NCBI RefSeq assembly: GCF_003815715.1
Contig: NZ_CP033922.1
Span: 3,334,001-3,398,000, forward strand
Source of the DNA: Chryseobacterium sp. G0162
GTDB lineage: Bacteria; Bacteroidota; Bacteroidia; Flavobacteriales; Weeksellaceae
Reading direction: 5' to 3'
Length of the DNA: 64,000 nt
Below the pieces are notes generated by a model. It saw nothing but the letters and a program-made list of their open reading frames with translations. It was not told the origin of the DNA and ran no database searches. The position numbers were made by a program, and so were the translations under genes. Numbering within the stretch: position 1 is the first letter of the stretch; every line of letters starts with the position of its first letter. Positions 6,726-15,826 of this stretch are shown here, piece after piece.

Positions 6726-7745
6726 TTACTTTATACTTTTCGAAAGATCAAGCATCGCCTCAATGGGCTTCAATGCTTTTAATCTTAATTCTTCGTCGAT
6801 AAGAATCTCAGGAAGCTCATATTTCATACATAAATACAGCTTTTCCATTGTATTACGTTTCATGTAGAAACATTCTGAGCAGTTACAACTTTCGTCGAAA
6901 ACTAATGCAGGAATTAATTCCTTGTGTGGTGCACGTTTTCTCATCTCATGGAGAATCCCTTCTTCTGTTGCGATGATGAATTTCTGGCAATCATCCTTTT
7001 CTACAAAGTTCAGCAGAGCAGAAGTGGAACCAATGAAGTGTGCTAATTTTAAAACAGCTTCTTCACTTTCCGGGTGTGCAATCATTTTTGCATCCGGATT
7101 GTCTGCAAGTTGTTTTGCAATTCTTTCCATTGAAAATGCCTCGTGTACTATGCAGCTTCCGTCCCAAAGGATCATATCGCGACCTGTCTTTTTAGATAAA
7201 TATCTTCCCAGGTTTTTGTCCGGTGCAAAAATGATGGGTCTGTCTTTTGGAAGCGCTTCAATAACGGTTTCAGCATTTGAGCTTGTTACGATAATATCAC
7301 TTTCAGCCTTTGTTTCTGCATTACAGTTAATGTAAGTAGCAATTAAAGCATCAGGATGTTGCTCACGCATTTTTCTTAATCCTTCTCCAGAGCATCCGTC
7401 TGCCAGAGAGCATCCAGCCATGGTATCAGGAAGAACTACTTTTTTAGTTGGATTAAGAATTTTTGCTGCTTCAGCCATGAAATGTACTCCACAGAATACA
7501 ATCATGTCAGCATTAGTTTCTTTTGCCTGTCTTGCCAATTGCAGAGAATCTCCAAGGAAATCAGCAATATCCTGAATTTCTCCCGGTTGGTAATAATGGG
7601 CAAGGATTACAGCGTTTTTCTCTTCCTTAAGTTTTAGAATGGCTTTTACCAGTTCTTCTCCCTGAGGAATCGCTATGCCTTTTATATCCAGGAATCCTTT
7701 TACGGGAATCGCAGATTTAGCTTTTTCTAATGTTTCGGTACTCAT
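6726..7745 (-). CDS. nadA: Quinolinate synthase
   Basis: Condenses iminoaspartate with dihydroxyacetone phosphate to quinolinate in NAD synthesis, using a 4Fe-4S cluster. The 339 residues show AHYYQPGEIQDIADFLGDSL (about 49-68), the first cluster cysteine in FCGVHFMAEA (C85), DTMAGCSLADGC, and a C-terminal CNCSECFYMKRNTM cluster region. It follows gmk in the same direction with a gap of 106 bp filled with AGAAGTTAGA-like words, so cotranscription is uncertain. nadB and nadC are not in the window. Confidence 0.96.
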   Translation of the reverse strand: MSTETLEKAKSAIPVKGFLDIKGIAIPQGEELVKAILKLKEEKNAVILAHYYQPGEIQDIADFLGDSLQLARQAKETNADMIVFCGVHFMAEAAKILNPTKKVVLPDTMAGCSLADGCSGEGLRKMREQHPDALIATYINCNAETKAESDIIVTSSNAETVIEALPKDRPIIFAPDKNLGRYLSKKTGRDMILWDGSCIVHEAFSMERIAKQLADNPDAKMIAHPESEEAVLKLAHFIGSTSALLNFVEKDDCQKFIIATEEGILHEMRKRAPHKELIPALVFDESCNCSECFYMKRNTMEKLYLCMKYELPEILIDEELRLKALKPIEAMLDLSKSIK

Positions 7746-7851
7746 ATCAACCTCAATGTTTTTTATTATCAGAAGTTAGAGGTTAGAAATTAGAAGTTAG
7801 ATTTTGATGAAAGTACGTTCCTTTCATCTTCTGACCCCCATCTTCCAGCCA
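7746..7851. repeat. Degenerate intergenic words (AGAAGTTAGA / CATCTTCC)
   Basis: The gap between nadA and gmk carries near-direct repeats of TTAGAAGTTAG and a CATCTTC...CATCTTCCAGCC pair. The same words reappear at 18050-18210 and 34398-34470. They look like a decayed simple repeat used as spacer in this genome; no gene is seen. Confidence 0.45.
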
Positions 7852-8415
7852 TTAATTATTGATAAAACTTTTTATTAAACTTTCTATTTCTTTTTTAGCT
7901 TCATCAAGATCGGAATTGATGACGATCCTGTCAAATTCACTGGCATAAGACATCTCTTCTTCAGCTTTTTCTACACGGGTTTTGATGGTTTCATCATCGT
8001 CCGTATTTCTTGAAATCAATCTTCGTTCCAGTTCTTCAATGGAAGGTGGTTCTATAAAAATAGACAACGCTTTTTCTCCAAAATATTTTTTCAGGGAAAT
8101 TCCTCCTTTTACGTCTACATCAAAAATAACAACTTTTCCCTGATTCCAAATCTTTTCCACTTCAGATTTTAAAGTTCCGTAATATTTATCAGTGTATACT
8201 TCTTCATATTCTACAAAAGCATCTTCTGAAATTTTCTGTCTGAATTCATCAGGTGATAAAAAATGGTAATCTACTGCATGTACTTCACTTCCTCTTGGCT
8301 GTCTTGTAGTACATGAAATTGAAAACTCCAGTGTAGGGAAAGTTTCAAGAGAATGCTTTACCAATGTAGTTTTTCCGCTTCCAGACGGTGCTGAAAATAT
8401 AATTACTTTATCCAT
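7852..8415 (-). CDS. gmk: Guanylate kinase
   Basis: Phosphorylates GMP to GDP. The 187 residues begin with the P-loop IIFSAPSGSGKTTLVKH and continue with the GMP-binding stretch SCTTRQPRGSEVHAVDYHFL and the YGT-containing segment DKYYGTLKSEV. Length and motif order are normal. It follows yicC by 80 bp on the same strand; a yicC-gmk pairing is common in bacteria, consistent with linked nucleotide and RNA metabolism. Confidence 0.97.
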   Translation of the reverse strand: MDKVIIFSAPSGSGKTTLVKHSLETFPTLEFSISCTTRQPRGSEVHAVDYHFLSPDEFRQKISEDAFVEYEEVYTDKYYGTLKSEVEKIWNQGKVVIFDVDVKGGISLKKYFGEKALSIFIEPPSIEELERRLISRNTDDDETIKTRVEKAEEEMSYASEFDRIVINSDLDEAKKEIESLIKSFINN

Positions 8416-8495
8416 ATTTTTGAGTTTCGAGCTCCAGAGTCCGAGTTGCTTATCCCATCAATAATAATTGTGATCCCGCATCTCGTACCTGGTCG

Positions 8496-9353
8496 CTACA
8501 ACACGTTTAACGTTTGTTCTTTAATTTTCTCCAAATCATCCTTCATCATCACTACCAGTTTCTGGATTTCGGCATGGTTGGCTTTAGAACCTAAAGTGTT
8601 GATCTCTCTTCCGATTTCCTGAGAAATAAAGCCCAGTTTTTTACCATTGAAAGATTCATTGTCCATTACTTCCTTGTAATATTTCAAATGCTGGGTCAGT
8701 CTTACTTTTTCCTCTGAAATGTCCAGTTTTTCTGTGAAGTAAGCCATTTCCTGATAGAAACGGGTTTCGTCCACATTTTCGAATTCTTTCAGAGTCTTTT
8801 GGTAACGTTCTTTTACACTCACGATTCTTTCTTCTTCAAAAGGAATCACTTCGCCCAGATATTTATCAATGTTTTGAATATTTCTGCTAAGCTCTTCATG
8901 TAAAATACTGCCTTCAGTTTTTCTGAATTCTTCAAATCGATCTACTGCAGCATGAACGATTTTTGCTAATGCTTCCCATTCGCCTTCTGTAAGCTCATCA
9001 GGTCTTGAGGTGATGGCATCCGGCAATCTTACTGCCATTTTCAGATATTCGAAATCAGGACCATCTGATGCAATATTTTTAAGTTCATTGATGTATGAAT
9101 CAATTAAACCTTTATTAATTTTTACATCATTAGATTCTTCAAGATTTTCAAGATTGACATAGCAGTCAACTTTTCCACGGATAATTCTATCGTTAAGAAT
9201 TTTTCTGATCTCAAATTCTTTTTCTTTGTAACGTAAAGGAATTTTGATATTTAAATCAAAGCTCTTGCTGTTCAGTGATTTAATATCTATTGTTATTTTT
9301 TTTCCTTCAAAAACACCTTCGGCCCTACCGAAGCCAGTCATTGATAAAATCAT
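8496..9353 (-). CDS. YicC/YloC family endoribonuclease
   Basis: The 285-residue protein starts MILSMTGFGRAEG, the hallmark of the YicC/YloC family, and continues with DIKSLNSKSFDLNIKIP; the C-terminus has the conserved SFNGKKLGFISQEIGREINT and GSKANHAEIQK blocks (DUF1732). Members have been described as endoribonucleases. It is the first gene of a likely yicC-gmk unit and has an exact TATCTTTG box 17 bp before the ATG, which supports this start. Confidence 0.9.
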   Translation of the reverse strand: MILSMTGFGRAEGVFEGKKITIDIKSLNSKSFDLNIKIPLRYKEKEFEIRKILNDRIIRGKVDCYVNLENLEESNDVKINKGLIDSYINELKNIASDGPDFEYLKMAVRLPDAITSRPDELTEGEWEALAKIVHAAVDRFEEFRKTEGSILHEELSRNIQNIDKYLGEVIPFEEERIVSVKERYQKTLKEFENVDETRFYQEMAYFTEKLDISEEKVRLTQHLKYYKEVMDNESFNGKKLGFISQEIGREINTLGSKANHAEIQKLVVMMKDDLEKIKEQTLNVL

Positions 9354-9370
9354 AGTTTTTTATTGTTCTA

Positions 9371-9378
9371 CAAAGATA
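9371..9378 (-). promoter_or_regulatory. -7 promoter element upstream of yicC
   Basis: TATCTTTG on the minus strand matches TAnnTTTG exactly and ends 17 bp before the yicC start. No convincing TTG -33 element was picked out. Confidence 0.5.
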
Positions 9379-9448
9379 AACATTTAAATTAGCACAGTGA
9401 AATCTGTAAAAGATTCTATTTTACTGATAAAATAATGAATGTGCACTG

Positions 9449-10363
9449 ATGAAAAATCTGATTTCTGTAGTAGGACCCACCGGAATAGGGAAGACAAAAC
9501 TGGCAATTGATCTGGCAAAACATTTCAATACCGAAATTGTTTCCTGTGATTCCCGGCAGTTTTTCAAGGAAATGAAAATAGGAACAGCCGCACCATCTGA
9601 AGAAGAGTTGGCTGAAGCACCTCATCATTTTATTGGCAATCTTTCCGTTGAAGAATACTATTCAATTGGTCAATACGAAGAAGATGTCCTGAAAAAACTC
9701 ACTGAACTTTTTCAAAAACATAACACCGTCATTCTTGTAGGAGGAAGTATGATGTATGAAAAAGCTGTGATTGAAGGGTTGAATGATCTGCCTGAAGCCA
9801 ATGTTGAAAATCAGGAAAAGCTTCAGAAACTTATGGAAGAGGAAGGTGTTGAAAAACTTCAGGAAATTTTAAAAGAATTAGATTCCGAATATTTTGAAGT
9901 AGTCGATATTCACAATCACCGAAGACTTTTACGTGCTATTGATGTGATCTGGCAAACCGATAAAAAGTATTCTGAACAGATTGCTGTTTCTCAGGATTCC
10001 AGAGATTTTAACGTTATCAGAATTGGAATTGAAGCGCCAAGAGAAGAATTGTATGATAGAATCAACCGTAGAGTGGATATTATGATGGAAAAGGGTCTTT
10101 TGGATGAGGTAAAAGGTCTGGAGAAATTCAAAGGACTGACTGCTTTGAATACGGTTGGTTATACTGAATTATTCAAATATTTAGATGAAGAATGGGATCT
10201 TGATTTTGCTGTTTCTGAAATTAAAAAGAATAGCCGCAGATATGCTAAGCGTCAATTGACATGGTATAGAAAGGCTGATGATATTCATTATTTGCAGTTG
10301 GGATATTCTCAGCAGGATTATGAGGATTTGATTCTTTGGATTACTGAGCAGTTTCAGAAATAA
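9449..10363 (+). CDS. miaA: tRNA dimethylallyltransferase
   Basis: Transfers a dimethylallyl group to A37 of tRNAs that read UNN codons. The 304 residues contain the P-loop VVGPTGIGKTKLAIDLA, the D-S-R-Q motif CDSRQFFKEMKIGTA, HHFIGN, the GGSMMYEKAVIEGLND segment, and YAKRQLTWYRK near the C-terminus. It is divergent from yicC, 95 bp away. Nothing odd is seen. Confidence 0.96.
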   Translation: MKNLISVVGPTGIGKTKLAIDLAKHFNTEIVSCDSRQFFKEMKIGTAAPSEEELAEAPHHFIGNLSVEEYYSIGQYEEDVLKKLTELFQKHNTVILVGGSMMYEKAVIEGLNDLPEANVENQEKLQKLMEEEGVEKLQEILKELDSEYFEVVDIHNHRRLLRAIDVIWQTDKKYSEQIAVSQDSRDFNVIRIGIEAPREELYDRINRRVDIMMEKGLLDEVKGLEKFKGLTALNTVGYTELFKYLDEEWDLDFAVSEIKKNSRRYAKRQLTWYRKADDIHYLQLGYSQQDYEDLILWITEQFQK

Positions 10364-10531
10364 ATTTTTGAACTATTAAGATTATAAGAGGGTTAGAGGA
10401 GCCTGGCTTTAAGGAATACTGTTCTTAAAATCTATTGATTCGCATCGATGAAATTTAATTTCTTTAATCATTTAAAAATTGAAGACAGACATTGAGATTC
10501 CTCGGAATGACAAAGACTATATGTATTGTTT

Positions 10532-10606
10532 GTCATTCTGACGAAGGAAGAATCTTGTATATTGTTTCAGAGATTCTTCACTCCACGTTGTTCCGTTCAG
10601 AATGAC
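10532..10606. repeat. REP-like palindromic repeat
   Basis: GTCATTCTGA at the left end and TCAGAATGAC at the right end are exact inverted copies. Inside, AGAATCT (10549-10555) is mirrored by AGATTCT (10571-10577). A partial unit (ATTCCTCGGAATGAC) sits just upstream. It resembles repetitive extragenic palindromes; other copies would be expected elsewhere in the genome. Confidence 0.6.
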
Positions 10607-10675
10607 AGCGTATAATTAGATGTCCTGGGGATAATCTAAAGCATAGAGTTTATGTTGATTTAATATAATTTAACA

Positions 10676-10707
10676 ATAAAAAAATGCGGTTCTATAAAGA
10701 ACCGCAT
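10676..10707 (-). terminator. Terminator after the RND outer-membrane gene
   Basis: A perfect 10-bp stem (ATGCGGTTCT with AGAACCGCAT) has a 4-nt loop; on the minus strand a T-run follows. It ends the efflux transcription unit 23 bp past the stop codon. Confidence 0.85.
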
Positions 10708-10730
10708 GTCAAACAATATAATTTAATTTA

Positions 10731-12143
10731 CTACTTCCAACCGCCACCCAGCGCTCTGTATAAATCTACAATGCTGCTTAATCTTTGTCTTTTAATGGAA
10801 GCAAGATTCAACTCTGCTTGAAGAGAATTTCCCTGTGCGGTAATCACTTCAAGATAATTGGTAGAACCTCCTCTGTAAAGAAGTTGTGCACTTTTAATTC
10901 CATCTTTCAATGTAGTGGACTGTTCTGCTGCTTTTTGTTCCTGGACTTTTAAATTTTCATTAGAAACTAAAGCGTCAGAAACTTCCCCTACTGCATTTAA
11001 TACGGCTTGACGGAACGCCAATACATTTTTCTCTCTTTGAATTTTAGCTACCTCAAAATCGGTTTTTAATTGTCTTTTCTGGAAAATCGGCTGAGTAATT
11101 CCTCCTAAAACCGACCCAAATAATGATGCCGGAATCTGAAACCAGTTATCGAATTTAAATGAATTAACTCCGCCATTTGCTGTAATCTTTAAAGCAGGAT
11201 ACATATTGGCCTGGGCAATTCCTACCATGGCATTAGATTCCAGTAAAACCAATTCCTGCTGACGTACATCCGGTCTGCGGCTTACCATAGCTGCAGGAAG
11301 TCCTGCCATGATATTTTGAGGCAGAGAAGTATCAGACATCTCAATCGTTCTGTTGACTTTATTAGGCGTCTCACCTACCAGAATACTCAATGCATTTTCC
11401 TGAATCGCAATATTCTGTTCCAATTGAGAGATCAAAAGTTCAGTGGCTTGTTTCTGAGCAGTAGCCTGCTGAACTCCCAAAGAAGTGGTATCTCCACTTT
11501 CCCACATTTTTTGTGTAATTAATAGAGTATTACTGGTTAACTCCAGATTGGATTTGGCAATTGCCAGCTGTTTATCCAGCATCAGAAGATTGTAATATCC
11601 CTGGGCAATAGCGGCTACCACTTGAGTTTGAATAGCCTTTGAACCTTCATACGTTTGCAGATACTGCATTCTGGAAACTTCTTGCTGGTTTTTGATTTTC
11701 CCCCAGATATCGGCCTCCCATGAAAGATTGAAGGCTGCATTATAATCTTCAACATGGCTTTGACCTAAAAACAGGTTTAAGCTTTGTCCGTTCATACTGT
11801 TTTTAGATGGCTTAGAAATCTGAGCCGCTACTCCAAATCCAACATCCGGATATTGCATATATTTTGCCTGTTTCAGTTTTTCCTGTGAAGAAGCTACTTG
11901 TTTTAAGGCAATTTGAAGATCATAATTATTTTTAATTCCTTTTTCAATCAGACCTTGTAAAATAGGGTCATTGAAAAATTGTTTCCATTCCAGATTGGCA
12001 ATACTTGCTGTATCAGCAGTGGCCGTGTACTGGAATTTTTCCGGTAGCGGAAGATCCGGCTCCGTGTATGCCAGTTTTGACACACACGAAACAGATCCTA
12101 AAGCTATGGCGAATGTTAATATAATATTTTTTAGTCTTTTCAT
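10731..12143 (-). CDS. RND efflux outer-membrane lipoprotein, NodT/OprM family
   Basis: Forms the outer-membrane channel of a tripartite pump. The 470 residues start with a lipoprotein signal ending GSVSC (Cys20). Two repeats of the outer-membrane efflux domain are recognisable; SRRPDVRQQELVLLESNAMVGIA and the C-terminal GGSTNYLEVITAQ are family signatures. It is the last of three genes (adaptor, pump, channel) on the minus strand, but 346 bp of repeats separate it from the pump gene. A strong terminator follows. The substrate cannot be told from sequence. Confidence 0.93.
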   Translation of the reverse strand: MKRLKNIILTFAIALGSVSCVSKLAYTEPDLPLPEKFQYTATADTASIANLEWKQFFNDPILQGLIEKGIKNNYDLQIALKQVASSQEKLKQAKYMQYPDVGFGVAAQISKPSKNSMNGQSLNLFLGQSHVEDYNAAFNLSWEADIWGKIKNQQEVSRMQYLQTYEGSKAIQTQVVAAIAQGYYNLLMLDKQLAIAKSNLELTSNTLLITQKMWESGDTTSLGVQQATAQKQATELLISQLEQNIAIQENALSILVGETPNKVNRTIEMSDTSLPQNIMAGLPAAMVSRRPDVRQQELVLLESNAMVGIAQANMYPALKITANGGVNSFKFDNWFQIPASLFGSVLGGITQPIFQKRQLKTDFEVAKIQREKNVLAFRQAVLNAVGEVSDALVSNENLKVQEQKAAEQSTTLKDGIKSAQLLYRGGSTNYLEVITAQGNSLQAELNLASIKRQRLSSIVDLYRALGGGWK

Positions 12144-12186
12144 AGTTTTTCTTTAATAGACTTTAATGGAGTACAAAACTTTAAGG

Positions 12187-12475
12187 GTTTTATTTTCCCA
12201 CAGATTTCACAGATTTACACAGATGCTTTCAGGTGATAAAATCAAAGATTTTCAAAAAAACTTAAGTGTACTGCTTATGCAAAAGCTTTTGTAACTTTTG
12301 TGGTAATCTTATTTGAAAAATTTTATTTCCCACAGATTGCGCAGATTTACACAGATGCTTTCGGACAAGAAAATCAAAGATTTTCAAAAACTTATATGTA
12401 CTTCTTATGCAATATATTTTTAACTTAAAATCACTTAAGTGTTTGAAATATTTTATGATTTATAAATTCCATTTT
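12187..12475 (-). repeat. Two copies of the dispersed ~160-bp repeat
   Basis: This fills most of the 346-bp gap between pump and channel genes. Two direct units about 132 bp apart each contain CCCACAGATT...ACACAGATGCTT, CAAAGATTTTC, an ACTTAWRTGTAC word and TTATGC. Reverse-complemented, they match the tandem units at 18971-19368, including TTTTGTGGTAATCTTATTTG. No gene is apparent. The gap could affect relative expression of the channel gene. Confidence 0.7.
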
Positions 12476-12489
12476 TTGTTACCATTTAA

Positions 12490-15400
12490 TTAATGAGGAG
12501 TTGCCAGAAGTTCTTCTTCCATTTGCTTTTTCAGAAGTCTTTTCTTCTTTCTGCTTGGCATTTTTTCATGCAGATATTGGAAGACAACATACATCACAGG
12601 AATAATGAAAATTCCGAATACTACTCCTGTAAGCATTCCACCTACGGTACTATACCCAATAGAATGGTTTCCTTTTGCAGAAGCTCCCTGCGTCCAAACT
12701 AATGGAAGCATTCCTACGATGAAAGCAAAAGAAGTCATCAGGATGGGTCTTAGACGTAATCTTGAAGCCTGAAGTGCAGATTCAATCAATGATCTTCCTG
12801 CTTTTCTTCTCTGAACAGCAAATTCTACGATCAGGATGGCATTTTTTGCTAATAATCCCACCAACATGATTAATCCTACCTGTACATAAATATTGTTATC
12901 AATTCCTGCCAGACCTGTGAAGGCAAATACTCCGAATATTCCGGTTGGAATAGTTAAAATAATGGCAAACGGAAGAATATAACTTTCGTATTGAGCGGCT
13001 AACAGGAAATACACAAATAAAATACTTAGTAAGAAGATAAAAGTTGTTTGTCCTCCTGTTTTAATCTCCTCACGCGTAATTCCTGTCCATTCATATCCAT
13101 AGCCTCTCGGAAGTGATTTCTGAGCAACTTCTTCTACAGCTTTAATGGCATCTCCGGTACTGTATCCCGGTTTTGGAGTACCATTAATAGTTACCGCATT
13201 GAAAAGGTTATTTCTCGTCACAGTTTCCGGCCCGAAGGTTCTTTTTAAGGTGACTAAAGTTTTAGCAGGAACCATTTCTCCAGATTTGTTTTTCACATAG
13301 ATTCCCTCCAAAGAATTAATATCCGTACGGTAAGGAATATCTGCCTGAGCCATTACCCTATAGTATTTCCCGAATCTGTTGAAATCAGAAACGAAGCTAC
13401 TTCCGTAGTAAATCTGCATGGTCTGCATTAATTCGGTGATAGAAACTCCTAACTGATTGGCTTTATCTGTATCTACATCAATGGTGTATTGTGGATTTCC
13501 GGCTGCATACGTTGTAAAGGCAAAGGCAATTTCCGGACGCTTCATTAATTCACCAATGAATTGTTGAGTCGTGGTTCCCAATTGCTCAAAAGATCCGTTG
13601 GTTTTATCCTGTAGCATAAATTCAAAACCGGACACGTTACCAAATCCCTGAATGGTAGGGAAATTGAAGAAGAAAGCATTAGCGTCTTTTACCTGGCTTA
13701 CTTTTCCTGTTAATGCAGCAGCAATTTGATCCGGATCCTTCATTTCTCCACGTTGATCATAATCTTTAAGTTTGATAAAACCTGCAGAATATGGAGAAGT
13801 ATTCGCATTACTGATGAAGTTCATTCCATCGGCTACCCAAAGGTGGTTGGTTGCTTTTTCTCCGTTAATGATTTTATCAATCTGTTCAGTCGCTCTGTGA
13901 GTCCTTTCCAATGAACTTCCCGGAGGAGTATTCACTGCATATAATACAAATCCCTGGTCTTCCGTTGGAATAAATCCTGATGGTGCTTTTTTAATCATAA
14001 AAATACTTGCTGCTGTGATGACAACAAGGCCTCCAATAGCTACCCATTTGTTTTTGATTAAAAACTTAAGACTGTAAATATATTTTTTGGTCATATTATT
14101 GAAGCTGGCATTAAATGCATTGAAAAACCTCGCTCCAAAACCTTTTTTGTGACCATGTTCACCGTGCTCTCCTTGAGGATCACTTAAGAAAAGGGCGCAT
14201 AATGCTGGGCTTAACGTTAAAGCATTCACCGCCGAAATCATAATGGCAATGGCTAATGTAAAGGCGAACTGTCTGTAGAAAACTCCCGCAGGACCTTGCA
14301 TAAAACCAACCGGAATAAATACTGCACACATCACCAATGTAATTGAAATAATGGCTCCGGAAATCTCACTCATAGAGTTCATGGTTGCGTGTTCCACAGG
14401 CATTCCTGTTTGTTCCATTTTAGAATGGACGGCTTCTACCACGACAATAGCATCATCTACCACAATACCGATGGCCAGAACCAATGCAAATAAAGTAAGC
14501 ATGTTGATACTGAAATCAAATAACTGAAGGAAGAAGAATGTACCAATAATAGCGACAGGTACGGCAATGGCTGGGATTAAAGTAGATCTGAAATCCTGAA
14601 GGAAAATAAATACTACAATAAATACCAAAATAAATGCAATCACCAATGTTTCAACGACCTGATGAATAGAAGCATCAAGGAAATCTTTGGAGTTATACAT
14701 GATAATTGGCTTCACTCCTTTAGGCAGGGTAGTGCTGAACTGGTCTACCTGTTTTTCAATCTCAGTAAGGATCTCATTCGCATTGGAACCAGCTGTTTGT
14801 AAAATAGCAAACCCTGAAACAGGCTTTCCATCCACTCTGTTGGCCGCTGTATAAGTATAAGATCCGAATTCTACTCTTGCAACATCTTTTAATCTTAAGA
14901 AAGAACCGTCACTATTCGCTTTGATGGCGATATTTTCATAGTCTTCATTCTTGTTTAGTTTTCCTTTATATTTAAGGATATATTCGTAAGTTTCCTTACT
15001 TCCCTGTCCAAGACGTCCCGGAGCAGCTTCAAGGTTATGATCTTTGATAGCGCCTAACACTTCCTGTGGAGAAAGGTTATTAGCAGCTAATCTGTCCGGT
15101 TTCAACCAGATTCTCATCGAATAATCTCTGGTTCCGAATACCTGTGCCTGTGCAACTCCCGGAATACGCTGTATCTGAGGAATGATGTTGATTTTTAGAT
15201 AATTCTGCAAGAAAAGCTCATCATATTGTTTAGGATCATCACTCGTTAATCCCATAAACATAATCATACTGTTCTGAACTTTCTGAGTGGAAATTCCAGC
15301 TTGTACTACTTCCTGAGGAAGTTGGCTCATCGCTTTTGATACACGGTTTTGTACGTTTACGGCAGCATTATCGGGATCAGATCCTTGCTTAAAGAAAACG

Positions 15401-15672
15401 CTTAAGGTCATGGTACCGTCATTACTGGAGTTGGAAGTCATGTATGTCATGTTCTCCACTCCATTCACAGCTTCCTCAATAGGGGTTGCTACAGAACGTG
15501 CCACTACTTCAGCATTTGCTCCCGGATAAAAAGCCGTTACCTGGACACTCGGTGGAGCAATATCCGGAAAGAGGGCGATAGGCAAATTAAAGAGAGACAA
15601 AGCTCCCAATAATAAGAGTATTATGGAGATGACCGTGGAAAGGACCGGTCTTTCTATAAATTGTTTTAACAT
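12490..15672 (-). CDS. RND multidrug efflux permease (HAE1/AcrB type)
   Basis: Inner-membrane proton-driven pump subunit of 1060 residues. It begins MLKQFIERPVLSTVISIILL, the typical first transmembrane helix, and shows the duplicated architecture: two six-helix blocks and two large periplasmic loops. The proton-relay aspartates are in VLAIGIVVDDAIVVVEAV, and the second-half signature is GLLAKNAILIVEFA. The porter-loop sequence EAVNGVENMTYMTSNSSNDG is characteristic of the hydrophobic and amphiphilic efflux subfamily. It sits between adaptor and channel genes. Regulation by the TetR protein at 17357 is inferred from the shared operator palindromes upstream of the adaptor. Confidence 0.96.
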   Translation of the reverse strand: MLKQFIERPVLSTVISIILLLLGALSLFNLPIALFPDIAPPSVQVTAFYPGANAEVVARSVATPIEEAVNGVENMTYMTSNSSNDGTMTLSVFFKQGSDPDNAAVNVQNRVSKAMSQLPQEVVQAGISTQKVQNSMIMFMGLTSDDPKQYDELFLQNYLKINIIPQIQRIPGVAQAQVFGTRDYSMRIWLKPDRLAANNLSPQEVLGAIKDHNLEAAPGRLGQGSKETYEYILKYKGKLNKNEDYENIAIKANSDGSFLRLKDVARVEFGSYTYTAANRVDGKPVSGFAILQTAGSNANEILTEIEKQVDQFSTTLPKGVKPIIMYNSKDFLDASIHQVVETLVIAFILVFIVVFIFLQDFRSTLIPAIAVPVAIIGTFFFLQLFDFSINMLTLFALVLAIGIVVDDAIVVVEAVHSKMEQTGMPVEHATMNSMSEISGAIISITLVMCAVFIPVGFMQGPAGVFYRQFAFTLAIAIMISAVNALTLSPALCALFLSDPQGEHGEHGHKKGFGARFFNAFNASFNNMTKKYIYSLKFLIKNKWVAIGGLVVITAASIFMIKKAPSGFIPTEDQGFVLYAVNTPPGSSLERTHRATEQIDKIINGEKATNHLWVADGMNFISNANTSPYSAGFIKLKDYDQRGEMKDPDQIAAALTGKVSQVKDANAFFFNFPTIQGFGNVSGFEFMLQDKTNGSFEQLGTTTQQFIGELMKRPEIAFAFTTYAAGNPQYTIDVDTDKANQLGVSITELMQTMQIYYGSSFVSDFNRFGKYYRVMAQADIPYRTDINSLEGIYVKNKSGEMVPAKTLVTLKRTFGPETVTRNNLFNAVTINGTPKPGYSTGDAIKAVEEVAQKSLPRGYGYEWTGITREEIKTGGQTTFIFLLSILFVYFLLAAQYESYILPFAIILTIPTGIFGVFAFTGLAGIDNNIYVQVGLIMLVGLLAKNAILIVEFAVQRRKAGRSLIESALQASRLRLRPILMTSFAFIVGMLPLVWTQGASAKGNHSIGYSTVGGMLTGVVFGIFIIPVMYVVFQYLHEKMPSRKKKRLLKKQMEEELLATPH

Positions 15673-15711
15673 AAGAAGTTTATTTTTTTAATTTGCTTAC
15701 ACTTTTTTAAC

Positions 15712-15815
15712 ACTTAAGTTTTAAAGATTTTCAAATACTTATATGTACTTATCAGCATAATCAATTCAACTGTATATACTTATCTAAAAGCTTTTATGAC
15801 TTTTGTGGTTAAAAA
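15712..15815 (-). repeat. Partial copy of the dispersed repeat
   Basis: The gap between adaptor and pump genes contains AAAGATTTTCAAATACTTATATGTACTT-like sequence and GACTTTTGTGGT, the same words in the same order as at 12187-12475 but without the CCCACAGATT end. It is a truncated member of the family. Confidence 0.6.
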
Positions 15816-15826
15816 AGTTTAAACAG

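Larger units (their letters stand above)
10364..10730. other. 367-bp intergenic region between miaA and the RND outer-membrane gene
   Basis: It holds a palindromic repeat (10532-10606) with related fragments to its left (GAGATTCCTCGGAATGAC near 10494-10512) and, at the right end, the terminator of the minus-strand efflux gene. No coding frame was found. Confidence 0.6.
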
